A stretch of 64,000 bases of DNA, taken from contig JAFQSQ010000006.1 of NCBI GenBank assembly GCA_017409465.1, positions 1-64,000 on the forward strand, in the 5' to 3' direction. The notes beneath the pieces are model-generated. The model was not told the origin of the DNA. It did no database searches and worked only from the letters and a program-made list of their open reading frames with translations. This DNA is from Akkermansia sp. Lineage in GTDB: Bacteria > Verrucomicrobiota > Verrucomicrobiia > Verrucomicrobiales > Akkermansiaceae. The position numbers and the translations under genes are program-made. Shown here in pieces: positions 8,542-17,400 of the stretch. How positions within the stretch are numbered: position 1 is the first letter of the stretch; every line of letters begins with the position of its first letter.

Positions 8542-9678
8542 TCAGGATGGCAGCAGCCGCACCACGCGGTCGGCGCGGGGCAGGGTGATGGTCACGGTGG
8601 TGCCGGTGCCTTCCTTGGAGGCGAAGGTGAGCGAGCCGCCGTGTTCCTTGATGATACGCCGCACGATGAGCAGCCCCAGCCCGTGTCCTTTCTTTCGCGT
8701 GGTGCGGAAGGGTTCGTACATGGTGCCCATGACCTCGTGGGAGATGCCGCTGCCGGTATCGCTCACGATGATGCGTACGTCTGTGTCGTTGAAATCCGTC
8801 TGGATGAAGATGCCGCCATCGGAGCCGGGGATGGACTGGTAGGCGTTGCGGATGATGTTGTAGAAGGCCTGGAAGAGCTGGGTGGAATCCGCATTGAGCT
8901 CCGGCAGTTTGTCGTGGAATGCCAGGTGAACGCCGATGCCGCGGGCGGCAATCTCCGGGTCGAGTGCCTCCAGTACGCGGTTGAGCAGCTCGTTGAGCCG
9001 CACGGCCTCACGCTGCAATTGTGAGGGGCGCATGGATTGCAGGAACTGGTGCAGCAGGGTGTCCAGACGCTGCGTTTCCTCCAGCGCGCTCTCCAACAGG
9101 GGAGCCAGCGGGCGTTGGTCGGCTTCTGTCAGCTTGGAAAGCTTGCGCTGCAGCAGTTGCAGATTCAGCCCGAGGGAGTTGAGCGGATTGCCGATTTCAT
9201 GTGCTACGGCGCTGGCCATGAAGGAGAGCAGGTTGAACTGCTCTGCCTCGGCATCTTCTTCGCCTGCCGCGCGTGTTTCCGTATCATCATGCACCAGCAG
9301 GAGGTACTCCGAGCCGTTGGTGACGGGGCTCATGAAGAAGTGGTAGTGGCGTGGCTCCGGGTAGTTGACCTGCAAATCACGGCTGATGGCGATACCGCTT
9401 TCCTTCAGGTCTTCCCAGGTGCAGGTGTTGCCCACCAGCACCTCAAAGGGGACGCTGAGCAGCTCGCGAAGCGGCCGCCCGTAGATGGTGGCGGCGGCTT
9501 TGTTGGCGAAGCGGGCCTGTCCCTCGCTGTCGAAGAGGATGAGCCCATCCCGCAACGCATCAAACACATCCTGCAACAGCCCCTTGTCGGAGGCGAGCCG
9601 CAGGAATACCTGGCGCAGTTCTTCCTTGTCCAGCGAGTCCAGTCGATTGACGATTTTATCTATGGTGTCGCGTTTCAC
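8542..9678 (-). CDS. Soluble PAS-domain sensor histidine kinase
   Basis: 378 residues with no membrane segment, so cytosolic. Order: short helical N-terminus (1-40), PAS domain (about 40-135, ALRDGLILFDSEGQARFANK), HisKA dimerisation region with the phospho-acceptor H160 in SAVAHEIGNPLNSLG, then HATPase_c with N-box (YNIIRNAYQ), G1 (VSDTGSGIS) and G2 (GHGLGLLIV) motifs. Its ATG overlaps the stop of the GH31 gene by 4 bases (ATGA), so translation is probably coupled. No response regulator is encoded in the window, which makes it an orphan kinase. Confidence 0.92.
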   Translation of the reverse strand: MKRDTIDKIVNRLDSLDKEELRQVFLRLASDKGLLQDVFDALRDGLILFDSEGQARFANKAAATIYGRPLRELLSVPFEVLVGNTCTWEDLKESGIAISRDLQVNYPEPRHYHFFMSPVTNGSEYLLLVHDDTETRAAGEEDAEAEQFNLLSFMASAVAHEIGNPLNSLGLNLQLLQRKLSKLTEADQRPLAPLLESALEETQRLDTLLHQFLQSMRPSQLQREAVRLNELLNRVLEALDPEIAARGIGVHLAFHDKLPELNADSTQLFQAFYNIIRNAYQSIPGSDGGIFIQTDFNDTDVRIIVSDTGSGISHEVMGTMYEPFRTTRKKGHGLGLLIVRRIIKEHGGSLTFASKEGTGTTVTITLPRADRVVRLLPS

Positions 9679-12047
9679 AGTCCGATTTCCAGACGGTTGA
9701 AGGTGGTGGGAATGGTGACTCTGTATACACGCGCCGCATCGAATTCTCCCTCGCAGGGGAGGCCGTCTGCCAGTACGGTCGGGTGGGCATTGAGCGGCAG
9801 CGCGTGCAGGGCAAGTGTGGCGCTGTCCTGTGAGGGGGGGAGGAGCCCTTCCCGCGTGTTGGTTATCTGCATGGTGCGCAGACCGGAGCTGTAGTGGAAG
9901 TGCATGTGGCAGAAATCGCCCAGACGGTGGGCGCGGCCTTCACCCGCATCATCGTAGAGGTAGCTGTCGGCCTCAGTCTCCGGTGCCCACCATAAATCCA
10001 GCGTCAGCTCCGGGTAGGGGAGTTCGCCCACGTACTGCTGCACCGGCCAGCGGGGGATGATGTGGCCGCCCCGCACAAAGACGGGGATGCGATCCATGGG
10101 GGTGGAGACCCAGACTTCTTCCCCCGCTGTGGCGGCGGGCTGGTCTGTCCACAGGGAATACCAGTGGCCGCGCGGCAGGTAGAGGAAGCGTCCGCTCTCC
10201 CCGGGATGGTGTACCGGCACGATGTAGAGCGCATCGCCCAGGAAGAACTCGCTGCTGCGCCAATACATGTCGGGGTCTTCCGGGTACATGAGCGCGAGCG
10301 AGCGGATGATGGGCAGCCCCCGGCTGTGATAGCGGTAGAACTGGGTGTAGAAGTACGGCAGGAGGCGGTAGCGCTCTTCAATGGCGCGGCGGGTGATATC
10401 CTCTGTTGTTTTGCCGAAGCACCAGGGCTCCTGTCCGCCGAACTCGCCATTGTTGTGGTTGCGGAAAAAGACGTGGAAGGCAGCCATCTGCATCCAGCGG
10501 CAGAACAGTTCTGCTGAGGGATGCCCCAGGAAGCCCCCTGTATCTGCCCCGCAGAAGGAGACACCGCTGGTGCTCAGTCGCTGCACCATGAGGTTGGCCA
10601 TCTTCAGGTTTTCCCAGTCAGAGCTGTTGTCGCCGGTCCAGGTGGCGGCCCAGCGCTGCAAGCCGGCAAAACCGGCGCGGGAGAGCACAAAGGGCCGTCT
10701 GTCCGGCGCGTGCATCTCCATGCCCTCGCGTGTGGCGCGGGCCATGCATTGGCCGTACACGTTGTGCGCCTTCAGATGCGAGCAGGAAAAGCCGTCGAAA
10801 TCATGCCGCGTGTCGTCCGGGAAGGTCTTGTCCGGGAACATGACCGGCTCGTTCATGTCCGTCCAGATACCGCGCACGCCGTATTCTCCCACCTGGCGTT
10901 GGAAGAGCCGCGCCCACCAGCGGCGGGTGGTCGGGTTGGTGAAATCCGGGAAGGTGCAGTTGCCCGGCCATACGTTGCCCTGCAGCAGGGCGCCGTCGTG
11001 CCGACGGCAGAAGATATTGCGCTCAAAGCCACTGCGCCAGACGTAGTTGTCCGGGTTGATCTTGATACCGGGGTCTACGATGGTCACCACCTTGAAGCCC
11101 TGTTGCCCCAGCCGCTCTATCATGCCGGGCGGGTCGGGGAAGCGCTCTCTGTCCCAGGTGAGCGCCTGGTAGTTCTTCATGTGGTGGATATCCAGATGGA
11201 TGGCATCGCAGGGGATGCGGCGGGTGCGGAACTCTTCTGCCAGCTCGTTGACGGTGTTCTCCGGGTAGTAGCTCCACTTGCTCTGGTGGTAGCCCAGCGA
11301 CCAGAGCGGCGGCATAGGCGGCAGCCCGGTCAGCCTGGTATAGGTGGCCACGGTGTCCAGCGCATCCTCGCCCACAATGAAATAGTAGTCCATGACGCCG
11401 CCGTCCGCGCCGAAGAGAAGGCGGTCTTCGCGCTCTTTGCCGAAGTCAAAGTAGCAGCGCATGGTATTGTCAAAGAAGATGCCGTACTGCGCGCCATTGT
11501 TGAGGCAGAGGAAAAAGGGGATGCTCTTGTAGAGCGGGTCGCTTTCCGGCGTGAACTTGTAGGCATCAGAGCCCCACATCTCGTGGCGGCGGCCGCGCAG
11601 GTTCAGGGCACAGGGCTTATCCCCCAGCCCGAAGAAGTGAGCCTGCTCCGGCATGTGCTTGAGCACCCATACCAGGTGGTCGCCGGTGCGCTCCTGCAGG
11701 CGGTGCCCCATGCCCTCGGCATCTGCACAGAGCAACCTGCGGCTGCGGCGATCGTAAAACTCCAGCCCGGCATCTTCCTTGCGGATACGGACGGTGAGCC
11801 GAGGGGTGCTGATTTCGTAGCAGGACAGCGACTCTATCTCGGTGAGCTCCGGCGGTGCAGGGGTATACTCCGGAGCTACGCCATAGCTGGGGATTTTCTC
11901 AAAGACGGCAGAGACAACGTAGCGACAGCGGATGATACCCGCCTCCTTGAAGCAGAGGCGGAGTCGCGTGTCCGGCAGCTCCAGCTCCAGGGTGTAGTCA
12001 TTCACCCATTCGTAGCTGCGGATGCTCGGCTGACCATCGGTATTCAC
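9675..12047 (-). CDS. Glycoside hydrolase family 31 (alpha-glucosidase type)
   Basis: 790 residues. The GH31 catalytic nucleophile is D397 in GIWTDMNEP and the acid/base is D473 in WTGDNSSDW; LGYHQSKWSYYPE is the typical start of the barrel. GH31 enzymes release alpha-linked glucose, galactose or xylose from oligosaccharides. No signal peptide is apparent, so it probably acts on imported oligosaccharides in the cytosol. It lies 12 bases after the HIT gene and overlaps the histidine kinase gene downstream. The exact sugar specificity cannot be read from the sequence. Confidence 0.93.
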   Translation of the reverse strand: MNTDGQPSIRSYEWVNDYTLELELPDTRLRLCFKEAGIIRCRYVVSAVFEKIPSYGVAPEYTPAPPELTEIESLSCYEISTPRLTVRIRKEDAGLEFYDRRSRRLLCADAEGMGHRLQERTGDHLVWVLKHMPEQAHFFGLGDKPCALNLRGRRHEMWGSDAYKFTPESDPLYKSIPFFLCLNNGAQYGIFFDNTMRCYFDFGKEREDRLLFGADGGVMDYYFIVGEDALDTVATYTRLTGLPPMPPLWSLGYHQSKWSYYPENTVNELAEEFRTRRIPCDAIHLDIHHMKNYQALTWDRERFPDPPGMIERLGQQGFKVVTIVDPGIKINPDNYVWRSGFERNIFCRRHDGALLQGNVWPGNCTFPDFTNPTTRRWWARLFQRQVGEYGVRGIWTDMNEPVMFPDKTFPDDTRHDFDGFSCSHLKAHNVYGQCMARATREGMEMHAPDRRPFVLSRAGFAGLQRWAATWTGDNSSDWENLKMANLMVQRLSTSGVSFCGADTGGFLGHPSAELFCRWMQMAAFHVFFRNHNNGEFGGQEPWCFGKTTEDITRRAIEERYRLLPYFYTQFYRYHSRGLPIIRSLALMYPEDPDMYWRSSEFFLGDALYIVPVHHPGESGRFLYLPRGHWYSLWTDQPAATAGEEVWVSTPMDRIPVFVRGGHIIPRWPVQQYVGELPYPELTLDLWWAPETEADSYLYDDAGEGRAHRLGDFCHMHFHYSSGLRTMQITNTREGLLPPSQDSATLALHALPLNAHPTVLADGLPCEGEFDAARVYRVTIPTTFNRLEIGL

Positions 12048-12059
12048 AGAAGCAGCAGG

Positions 12060-12404
12060 TTAACCCGGGGGCCATTGCAGGGAGCGGCCGCCGATGATGT
12101 GGATGTGCAGGTGCGGAACGGTCTGCCCGGCCTGCTCTCCGGTATTCATCACGGTGCGGAATCCGCCCTCGGCCAGGCCTTCAGCCCGTGCAATATCGCC
12201 TACCTTGAGCATGAGGTGAGCCAGCAGGGCGGCATCCTCTGCCGTGGCGGCGGCTATGTCCGGTATCGGTTTGCGCGGCACCAGCAGGACGTGCACCGGT
12301 GCGGCCGGAGCAATATCCCGGAATGCTACGCACAGCTCATCTTCGTACACGATTGCCGCCGGGATTTCCTTGTCGGCAATTTTCTGAAAGAGTGTCTTTT
12401 GCAT
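12060..12404 (-). CDS. HIT-family nucleotide-binding protein (HinT-like)
   Basis: 114 residues. Histidine triad H98-L-H100-I-H102 (PHLHIHIIGG), with N-terminal FQKIADKEIPAAIVYEDEL typical of HinT/PKCI proteins that hydrolyse adenosine phosphoramidates or acyl-adenylates. First gene of the minus-strand run that continues into GH31. A divergent RibD-like gene starts about 100 bases away. Confidence 0.93.
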   Translation of the reverse strand: MQKTLFQKIADKEIPAAIVYEDELCVAFRDIAPAAPVHVLLVPRKPIPDIAAATAEDAALLAHLMLKVGDIARAEGLAEGGFRTVMNTGEQAGQTVPHLHIHIIGGRSLQWPPG

Positions 12405-12511
12405 CGCACCCCCTATTTACCACATGCCGCGCCCGCCTGCAATAAGAATTTGCCCTGTCGGGGCGCTTTTGCCTCATTTTGGGCTTGCGAGGCCGCTTCC
12501 CCGTGGTTATC

Positions 12512-13219
12512 ATGGCCGTTATGGATGATTCCCGCCCCTTCGTTGTGTGCCACATGCTGGTTTCTCAGAATGGCCGTGTGACCGGTGATTTCCTGGCCGA
12601 TGCTGCCTGTGCAGATGCCTGCGAAGCGTATTACGACCTGAACCGCGATGACTCCGCGCAGGCTTTTGCCTGCGGGCGGGTGACAATGGAGGGGAGCTTT
12701 ACCGGCGGCTGGCAGCCGGAGTGGGAGCAATGGGAAACCGTAGCGGTGTCGCCCGGTGATTTTGTGGCTCCTGCGGCGGCCGGGGCGCGCCGGTTGGCCG
12801 TGGCCTTCGACCGCTGCGGCCGACTGGGGTGGAAAGCGGCCTGTATCGAAGATGCTGACCCGGGATACGGTGGAGCTCATGTGGTAGAGGTTCTTTCATC
12901 TGCCGTTGCTCCGGCGCATCTGGCCTATTTTCGGGAAGTGGGCGTTTCCTATATTATAGCGGATAACCTGTGCGAGGCGCTGGTGCGCCTGCACACGCTC
13001 TTTGGGGTGGAGCGCCTCCTGCTGGAGGGTGGGGCTGTGCTCAATGAGGCGTTTCTGACCGCCGGACTGGTGGATGAACTGAGTCTGGTGCATGCCCCGC
13101 TCATGGCAGAGCCCGGAGATGCCCCGCTCTTTGCAGCGGCTCCGCTGCCCCCCGTAGCAGATGAAGTGACCCGCTATGTTCGCGGAATCAGCTGCACTTC
13201 CTCCCGGCTGCTGCGCTGA
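12512..13219 (+). CDS. RibD C-terminal domain (dihydrofolate-reductase-like) protein
   Basis: 235 residues from the ATG at 12512 (MAVMDDSRPFVVCHMLVSQNG); an upstream TTG at 12479 is in frame but adds a non-family leader. Motifs of the RibD_C reductase fold: N-terminal CHMLVSQNGRVTGDF, central FACGRVTMEGS and C-terminal RLLLEGGAVLNEAFL, which binds NADPH. Relatives reduce the riboflavin intermediate 2,5-diamino-6-ribosylamino-pyrimidinone phosphate or act on unknown pterin-like substrates. No deaminase domain and no riboflavin genes nearby, so the substrate is open. Confidence 0.85.
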   Translation: MAVMDDSRPFVVCHMLVSQNGRVTGDFLADAACADACEAYYDLNRDDSAQAFACGRVTMEGSFTGGWQPEWEQWETVAVSPGDFVAPAAAGARRLAVAFDRCGRLGWKAACIEDADPGYGGAHVVEVLSSAVAPAHLAYFREVGVSYIIADNLCEALVRLHTLFGVERLLLEGGAVLNEAFLTAGLVDELSLVHAPLMAEPGDAPLFAAAPLPPVADEVTRYVRGISCTSSRLLR

Positions 13220-13268
13220 AGCGTTCAAGTAAATAAGGGACTCTGATAAATCGCCGGATGGGGCTTTA

Positions 13269-13299
13269 ATGGACAAGGAACAAAGGACGATGGACAAGG
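13269..13299. repeat. Degenerate heptanucleotide repeat
   Basis: Reads ATGGACA, AGGAACA, AAGGACG, ATGGACA, AGG, that is period 7. A second short run (TTCGTCATTCGTCAATTGTAC, in the reverse form) lies at 13400-13420. The 290-base gap between the RibD-like gene and rplT holds only this and the rplT hairpin. Confidence 0.6.
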
Positions 13300-13445
13300 T
13301 GCAGAATTCCGCTCGGCTTGCTCGCAAGATGAACGATGAAGAACGCTTAGCGTTAGTTGAAACCATCTGCGCGCAGCGTAGCGAACTTTTCACTCGTACT
13401 TCGTCATTCGTCAATTGTACTTTTTAGGTTTTCACCTGAATGAAG

Positions 13446-13473
13446 CAGGCTGCCGGGAATGCCCGACAGCCTG
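13446..13473. terminator. Hairpin after rplT
   Basis: CAGGCTG-C-CGGG, loop AATG, CCCG-A-CAGCCTG: a strong GC-rich stem 36 bases beyond the rplT stop. No T-run follows on the minus strand, so termination may need Rho or be weak. Confidence 0.5.
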
Positions 13474-13508
13474 TGTTAAACGGTTATCTAATCAGTGGGG
13501 TTGCCTCT

Positions 13509-13883
13509 TCAGCATGCGCCCTCTTTGGCATCAATCGCCTTCTTGGCCTGCTCGAACACAGCCTTGAAAGCCTCCGGATTGGCGATAGCCAGCTCGGAGA
13601 GGGACTTGCGGTCCAGATCGATGTTAGCAGCCTTGAGACCCTCCATGAAGCGGGAGTAGGTCAGGCCCAGGGGACGCACAGCGGCAGAGATACGAGCGGT
13701 CCAGAGACGGCGGAACTGACCCTTCCTTCTCTTGCGATCGCGGTACTCATACTGCCATGCCTTGTAGACGGCATCCTTGGCGTAGCGGAAGAGTTTGCTG
13801 CGGAAACCGCGGAAACCCTTGGCGCGAAGCAGGATGCGCTTGCGGCGGGCGCGAGAAGCCGGCCCATTTGTAGCACGTGCCAT
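13509..13883 (-). CDS. rplT: Ribosomal protein bL20
   Basis: 124 residues, highly basic N-terminus (MARATNGPASRARRKRIL) and the conserved DRKRRKGQFRRLWTARI and LDRKSLSELAI. Binds 23S rRNA early in 50S assembly; in other bacteria it represses its own operon by binding the leader mRNA. It is downstream of rpmI with a 148-base gap that contains a strong hairpin, possibly part of such control. The usual infC gene is absent upstream. Confidence 0.98.
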   Translation of the reverse strand: MARATNGPASRARRKRILLRAKGFRGFRSKLFRYAKDAVYKAWQYEYRDRKRRKGQFRRLWTARISAAVRPLGLTYSRFMEGLKAANIDLDRKSLSELAIANPEAFKAVFEQAKKAIDAKEGAC

Positions 13884-13984
13884 AGTTCTTTATCTATATA
13901 CCTGAACGAACTGTTCTTCCTCACCTCCCTGCAGTCTCGTTCGTTCTATCCTTTGCGTGTGTTGAAAGGAAGGCTGCATGAAGG

Positions 13985-14003
13985 CCGCCCGATATGCGGG
14001 CGG
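13985..14003 (-). promoter_or_regulatory. Hairpin between rpmI and rplT, possible bL20 control element
   Basis: CCGCCCG / CGGGCGG, a perfect 7-bp stem with a 5-base loop, about 100 bases before rplT. The 148-base gap is long for an rpmI-rplT pair. Autoregulation by bL20 is known in other bacteria; here it is only inferred from position. Confidence 0.35.
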
Positions 14004-14031
14004 GACTTGGCTTGTGGCCATGTTCCTTGGC

Positions 14032-14241
14032 TTAAGCGAAGGGCAGGTTCTGCTTGACAGCCCAAACCTGGGTGGCGTCCACCAGAGCGGGTTTGCCCAG
14101 AGCGCGCTTGCGCTTGCTGGACTTCTTCTGGAGAATGTGACGCTTACCCTGCTTGCGGCGCAGGACCTTGCCCGAGCCGGTCACCTTGAAACGCTTGGCA
14201 ACAGCCTTACGTGTCTTGTTGATACCACCTTTGCGGGTCAT
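14032..14241 (-). CDS. rpmI: Ribosomal protein bL35
   Basis: 69 residues from the ATG at 14241 (MTRKGGINKTRKAVAKRF), very basic, with the family core KVTGSGKVLRRKQGKRH. The longer frame starting at GTG 14259 overlaps the -10 element and is unlikely. A near-consensus promoter lies so close (9 bases between the -10 and the ATG) that the mRNA should be leaderless or nearly so. The neighbour upstream is a divergent autotransporter gene, so this gene must start the operon. infC, normally in front, is missing. Confidence 0.96.
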   Translation of the reverse strand: MTRKGGINKTRKAVAKRFKVTGSGKVLRRKQGKRHILQKKSSKRKRALGKPALVDATQVWAVKQNLPFA

Positions 14242-14250
14242 GGTGGGGGG

Positions 14251-14278
14251 ATTATACACACCTTTTCCCCTTTGGCAA
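14251..14278 (-). promoter_or_regulatory. Promoter of rpmI-rplT (leaderless arrangement)
   Basis: On the minus strand TTGCCA (14278-14273), 16-base spacer, TATAAT (14256-14251), a perfect -10. Nine bases separate it from the rpmI ATG, so transcription should start within 1-3 bases of the ATG. Confidence 0.65.
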
Positions 14279-14393
14279 GAAAAATATCGATGCTATTTTA
14301 ACTTTTTTTTGTAATTTTTTTCTGCTCGCGCGGGCGTGTACCGATGCGTCTGTTTTTTTACGTCAATTTTGTGCCCGGAAATGAAAAATCCCC

Positions 14394-14426
14394 TTGACTT
14401 CCTGCGCCGGATGCTGTAACTATAAA
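14394..14426 (+). promoter_or_regulatory. Possible promoter of the autotransporter gene
   Basis: TTGACT at 14394-14399. The best -10 by sequence is TATAAA at 14421-14426, but the 21-base spacer is long; TAACTA at 14417 gives 17 bases but a poor match. The call is tentative. Confidence 0.35.
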
Positions 14427-14489
14427 GGGTCTCGTAGTAACGTCATCGAGATCTGTCTCTGTATATACAAGATTTTCCTATCTAATACC

Positions 14490-17400
14490 ATGAAATTACA
14501 TCTCCCCGGCAAACTTCGTGCAGCGCTCCTGGCGTGCTACGCCATCAGCGCTTCGCTTGTAACTACCGTTTCCTCCGGTTCCTTTATCGGAGGTGCGTTT
14601 GTGGCCACCGCGGCCGCGATTGCTGCCTCGCAACAGGCTACGGCTGCCACCACTATCCTCTATACCGGTGGTGTGATTGAGAACTTCAACTACGGTACCG
14701 TCATTTCTGACCCCGAAATCGGCGATATTTCCTTCAATAAGGGAGATAATATCACGTTTACGGGCGATACGTCTCTGGCTCTGGCCGGTAATGTCGAGGG
14801 CGGTATCTTCTCCATTGCCGAGAATACCGTGCTGGATCTCAGCAGCAACGGGTATCGCCTCGATGCCGCTTTTGAGCTGCGTGACGGTGTGTTGCGCCTC
14901 AGCAACGAGGCTCTGGCTGAGACTGCTGAGGTGTATCGTTCCAATACCGGCAGGGTAGAGCTTGCATGGGAGAGCACCTCTGCCAATCTGGTGAAGCAGC
15001 TGGCCAACTTCTCCGGCGTGCTGGATATCAACGGCGCAGCCTATGAAATCAGCGGTGAGGAAAATAATTATGCTCTGGTGACGCTTCATGGTGAAGACGC
15101 TACGCTGATGACGCAGGAGGCCACGTATACGCGCCCGCTGGTTTCCGTCGGGGACACCACCATTGATACCGGAGAGTTCTCTTCCGTCCATGTCGGCGCT
15201 GTTACCGGGTTCGGTTCCATCACCAAGCTGGGGGAGGGTACCTGGACTCTCAGGGCTAACCACGCCTACCATTACGGTGACATCATCGTGAAGGAAGGCA
15301 TACTCCGCTGGGGTGTCGAGACGGATGATGCAAACGAGGCCCCCGCTGCTGTCAATAAGCTCTCTTTTGCCAACATCATCGTCGAGGAAGGTGCCATGTT
15401 TGTCGATAGCCACCTGGGACGTGATATGGGGACGACCACCTCTATCACGCTCAAGAATAGCACGCTTCGTGCTCTGTCTACGGCAATCGTCGGGTTTGCG
15501 CCTGCAATCGAGGATGTCATGGCCAATACCTACAAGGCCTTGTATGTGCAGGGTGCCGGTGATCTGACCACGGATAACGCTTCCGGCCGCCGTTTCCACC
15601 TTCTCTCTTCCCTGAATACGGATGCGCATGTGGAAGGGGCGGCCCCCGATGCTACGACCCTGACGATTAATCACGGTACGCAGTATACCTATACGATTTT
15701 CGACCGCATCGAGAACTATGCCGGGGACATCGTGGTGCCCACCTCCCGTAACAACCTGGACTATGCGTTCTACGTCAACGAGATTCATCAGGACGCAGAT
15801 TACGATCTGACCATTACGACGAACAATATCCCCACCTCGGCATTCGGTATCGTCAAGACCGGTGAGGGCTCGGCAACTATCGCCGGTGCTGTCAGCGCCG
15901 AAGACGAAATCGCAGTGAAGGAGGGTATGCTTGCTATTCAAGGCAAGGTGACAGCAGAGCAAATTCATGTCAGTGGCGGCGTGCTGGAGACCCAGACGAA
16001 TCCTGCGTTGGACGCAAGTGAGGCAGTCGTCGGTACGGTGAAGGTCAGCGGCGGTCAGTATGTCATCGGTGACCGTACGCTGGAGTACGCTGTGGATGAT
16101 CTCCTCGAGGTCACCGGCGGTGAGCTTCTCGTATCCAATGAAGTGACAACGGTCAATGCCCGACGCGATGTGAAAATCAAGGGTGGTACTGTCACGGTGA
16201 ACGGTATTCTGACGGCCGGTAATGTCGAAATCTCTGCCGATGCTGATACGACCTTCACCGTCAAGGGTGCGATGACCACGAAGTCGCTCTCCAAGCGCGG
16301 GGCGGCCGAGTTCTATTTCTCCGATGATACCGAGGCTGCCAATCTGCTGTCGGTGACGGATAACCTGACGATGAACTACGGCGGTACGGAGGCCTCGTTC
16401 AACGGCGGTGATTTCAGCAAGCTTTCCATCAAGGACGGTATTGTTCTGAGCTACTATTCCACGGCTGACGGCTCTGCTCCGAATGTCATCAGGATTCCCT
16501 ATCAGAAGGGTGCAGGCGAGCGTGATGTCGAGTATCTCTTCGCTGATGTATTCGATGTGACGGCGGCGGATCTCTACAAGGGTATCAACCTGGGTATCGA
16601 GAGCGACCGCTCGGGCAGTGCGGCTTCTCGTGTCAACCATCTCTATGCCGCTACCCTCGGTGTCAAGGGAGTGGATTATATCATCGAGGAGCGCAACGGC
16701 TACTACTACCTCAAGACGCTCAATCCGGATACGGTAGCCACGACAAACTGGGATATCAACTGGGGTACCGTCGAGGTGTCTTCCGCTCCCGAGACGGTGC
16801 GCCAGTGGAGCACCGGTTCCATTGATAACACGAGCCTCTGGGAAGACCTGTATCATGAGGCCGACGGGTATTTCATCGCGGCCGAGATTGTGGGTACCAG
16901 CGAAAAGGGCTCTTCTGTCTACGGTGGTGCATACGCTTCTGCTCCCATGGATCCTGAGGGTGACGACATTCAGCGCGATATCTGGCTGAAGGCTACCGGC
17001 GGCGACTTTATCCTCATTGCCGGCGGCAGCATGTGTGCTCCCACGGCGAATGCCGGCTGGAGCCTCTCCGGCGATACGCACATCTTCGTGGGCAGCGAGG
17101 TGAACTCGGTCGGCACGGTGCTGGGTGGTAACTTCCTGGATGGTTTTGCCCCCACCTGGGTGGGTGATGGCTTTATCACCATCGATACGGACAAGCTGAC
17201 CGGCTCCGTGGCCGGCAGCGGTTACTGCGCCGTGACCCACGAGGGCGACAGTACGATATACGTATACAAGTCACTGAAGACCAACACGCAAACGGAGGTG
17301 CTGGATTATACGATGGGCGATACGGAGGATGGCGTGTTCGAGCCGATTAACAGCAACACGATTGCGGCCGGCATGATTGCTACCTCGGCCTACTGGATTG

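Noticed and set aside
10521-12581. 686-residue plus-strand open frame opposite GH31 and HIT
   Set aside because: Antisense shadow; both minus-strand genes have intact active-site motifs.
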